Shown here in pieces: positions 62,876-64,000 of a DNA stretch of 64,000 nucleotides. How positions within the stretch are numbered: position 1 is the stretch's first letter; every line of letters starts with the position of its first letter. A model generated the notes under the pieces. It did no database searches. It was not told where the DNA came from and worked only from the letters and a program-made list of their open reading frames with translations. The DNA comes from Limanda limanda (taxonomy: Eukaryota; Chordata; Actinopteri; Pleuronectiformes; Pleuronectidae), in contig NC_083646.1 in the NCBI RefSeq assembly GCF_963576545.1, positions 9,329,491 through 9,393,490 of the forward strand, given 5' to 3'. The position numbers were made by a program, and so were the translations under genes.

Positions 62876-64000
62876 CTAGGAGCCGTGATGGAACAAAGGG
62901 GGTGAAACAGAAAAACACATTAGCTTCATGTGAGTGGGATGCATTTACATAATACGTTCATTAATACGATTATTAAGTATTCCATTAGAGAAAGACTTTT
63001 CACCAGGGCGAATGATAGCTGACAGAGAGGCACGATCCCAACCCCCCGCTGCTTATCATGCTCCTAATTACACCACCCTGCTCGCCCCCAGTGTATGCAT
63101 TCGTCAAATCAAAGACACTGTATCATGCTGCACTTCATAGAACTGGATTGTCAAAATGGTATCCGGTTCTGCAGACAATGAAAGAAGCGGCCAGATTTCT
63201 ATTCAGCATCACACCCGTAACTGTAATGAGCATGTAGACACTGTAGAGAAAGGGATATCAATGGATATGGCCAACACAATGTTCTCCTATTAACTAATCC
63301 CCCATAGCCTGGCATATGAAAGCTCACTGGCTGAAACGCGTTAAGCAAGCCTTGAAATTAAATGATGTAAATCCAAGCTAAGCAGCAAGAATCCACAGTG
63401 ATCTGGGCAGACATGCATGGAACACGAGGAGAAAGGCAGGGCCCATTGCTAACGTCATGCTGCTGGGAACAAACGCAGATTAGTCATGCACTGACAAAAA
63501 CACATATTCACACTCACATAAGAGTCCCGAAGGGAGGTATACAACTGACAACACACAGCTGAGTGTGTTTATCGAGTGTGCTCATATCTCTGCCCTAACA
63601 TAGCATAACAATGATTCAGCACCATGTCCCTGCTGGATTTCCACCGGTAGACCGAGCTCATCTGTCGAGTCACCTGAGACCTAATTTTCCACAACACCTC
63701 CCTTCGGGGAACTAGCTGGTGCTATATGTACAGGGTTACTGGCTGGCACAGTGAGACACAGAGGGCAGAGGCGAAGGGACAACAAACACACAGAGAATAA
63801 AACAAAGTGGCAGAGGACTACAGTGTCTCCCAACTAGACTTTAACCTTAGTGAAAGAAACCAGACATTTAACTGTTGGTCCTTTTCTGACCCAAACAACA
63901 TCTTTCCACCAAGCTTCATGGTAATCTGTCCAGGAGCTTTTGTGTAATCCTGTCTGTATTTAACAAACAGGCAGAGAAACAACGTAACCTCTTGGCTGGA
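62876..64000. other. 5' flank of lipe (probable 5' intron and upstream exon region)
   Basis: No coding exon is recognised. The stretch is mixed A/T-rich sequence. From about 63890 it contains TTTCCACCAAGCTTCATGG, TAATCTGTCCAGGAGCTTTT and GTGTAATCCTG. This is the reverse orientation of the dispersed fish repeat found at 23.8 and 39.8 kb. The untranslated first exon and promoter of lipe are here or beyond the window. Confidence 0.5.

Overview
The window is nuclear DNA of a bony fish, most likely an acanthomorph (percomorph-type) teleost. The evidence is intron-split vertebrate genes with teleost-like protein sequences, abundant CA/GA/GACA microsatellites and degenerate copies of repeats common in fish. 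There are no prokaryotic operons, CRISPR arrays, phage or plasmid features. All gene models were built by joining exons at GT/AG borders and checking reading phase across every junction; nothing was confirmed with transcripts or database searches.

Layout. Positions 1-2 kb (+ strand): a compact six-exon trypsinogen gene (242 aa), with a 0.5 kb TTAA-flanked miniature transposon in intron 3 and an unusual sixth exon. Positions 3-4.8 kb (+): mrpl17, a three-exon gene for mitochondrial large-subunit protein bL17m (165 aa). Positions 8.5-43.4 kb (-): tmem145, 15 coding exons (547 aa), a GOLD-domain seven-transmembrane protein; its introns fill over half of the window and hold most of the repeats, including an uninterrupted 1.53 kb GACA array. 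Positions 48.9-62.9 kb (-): lipe, hormone-sensitive lipase, 12 coding exons (833 aa, or 839 with a candidate 18-nt microexon). All catalytic residues and the PKA/AMPK-type phosphosite pair are intact. The last kilobase is lipe 5' flank, probably containing an untranslated exon or intron.

The four genes do not form a pathway. lipe and tmem145 are also close neighbours in human 19q13.2 (from memory), so their adjacency is probably old synteny; mrpl17 and the trypsin gene are unlinked housekeeping and digestive genes.

No obviously new biological system was found. The items most worth checking are the giant GACA array 50 nt from a tmem145 splice donor, the trypsin-specific extra intron that appears to sit on a conserved valine codon, the in-frame 18-nt microexon in lipe, the near-perfect estrogen-response palindromes inside a dispersed repeat, and the 0.65 kb polypurine tract next to the tmem145 start.
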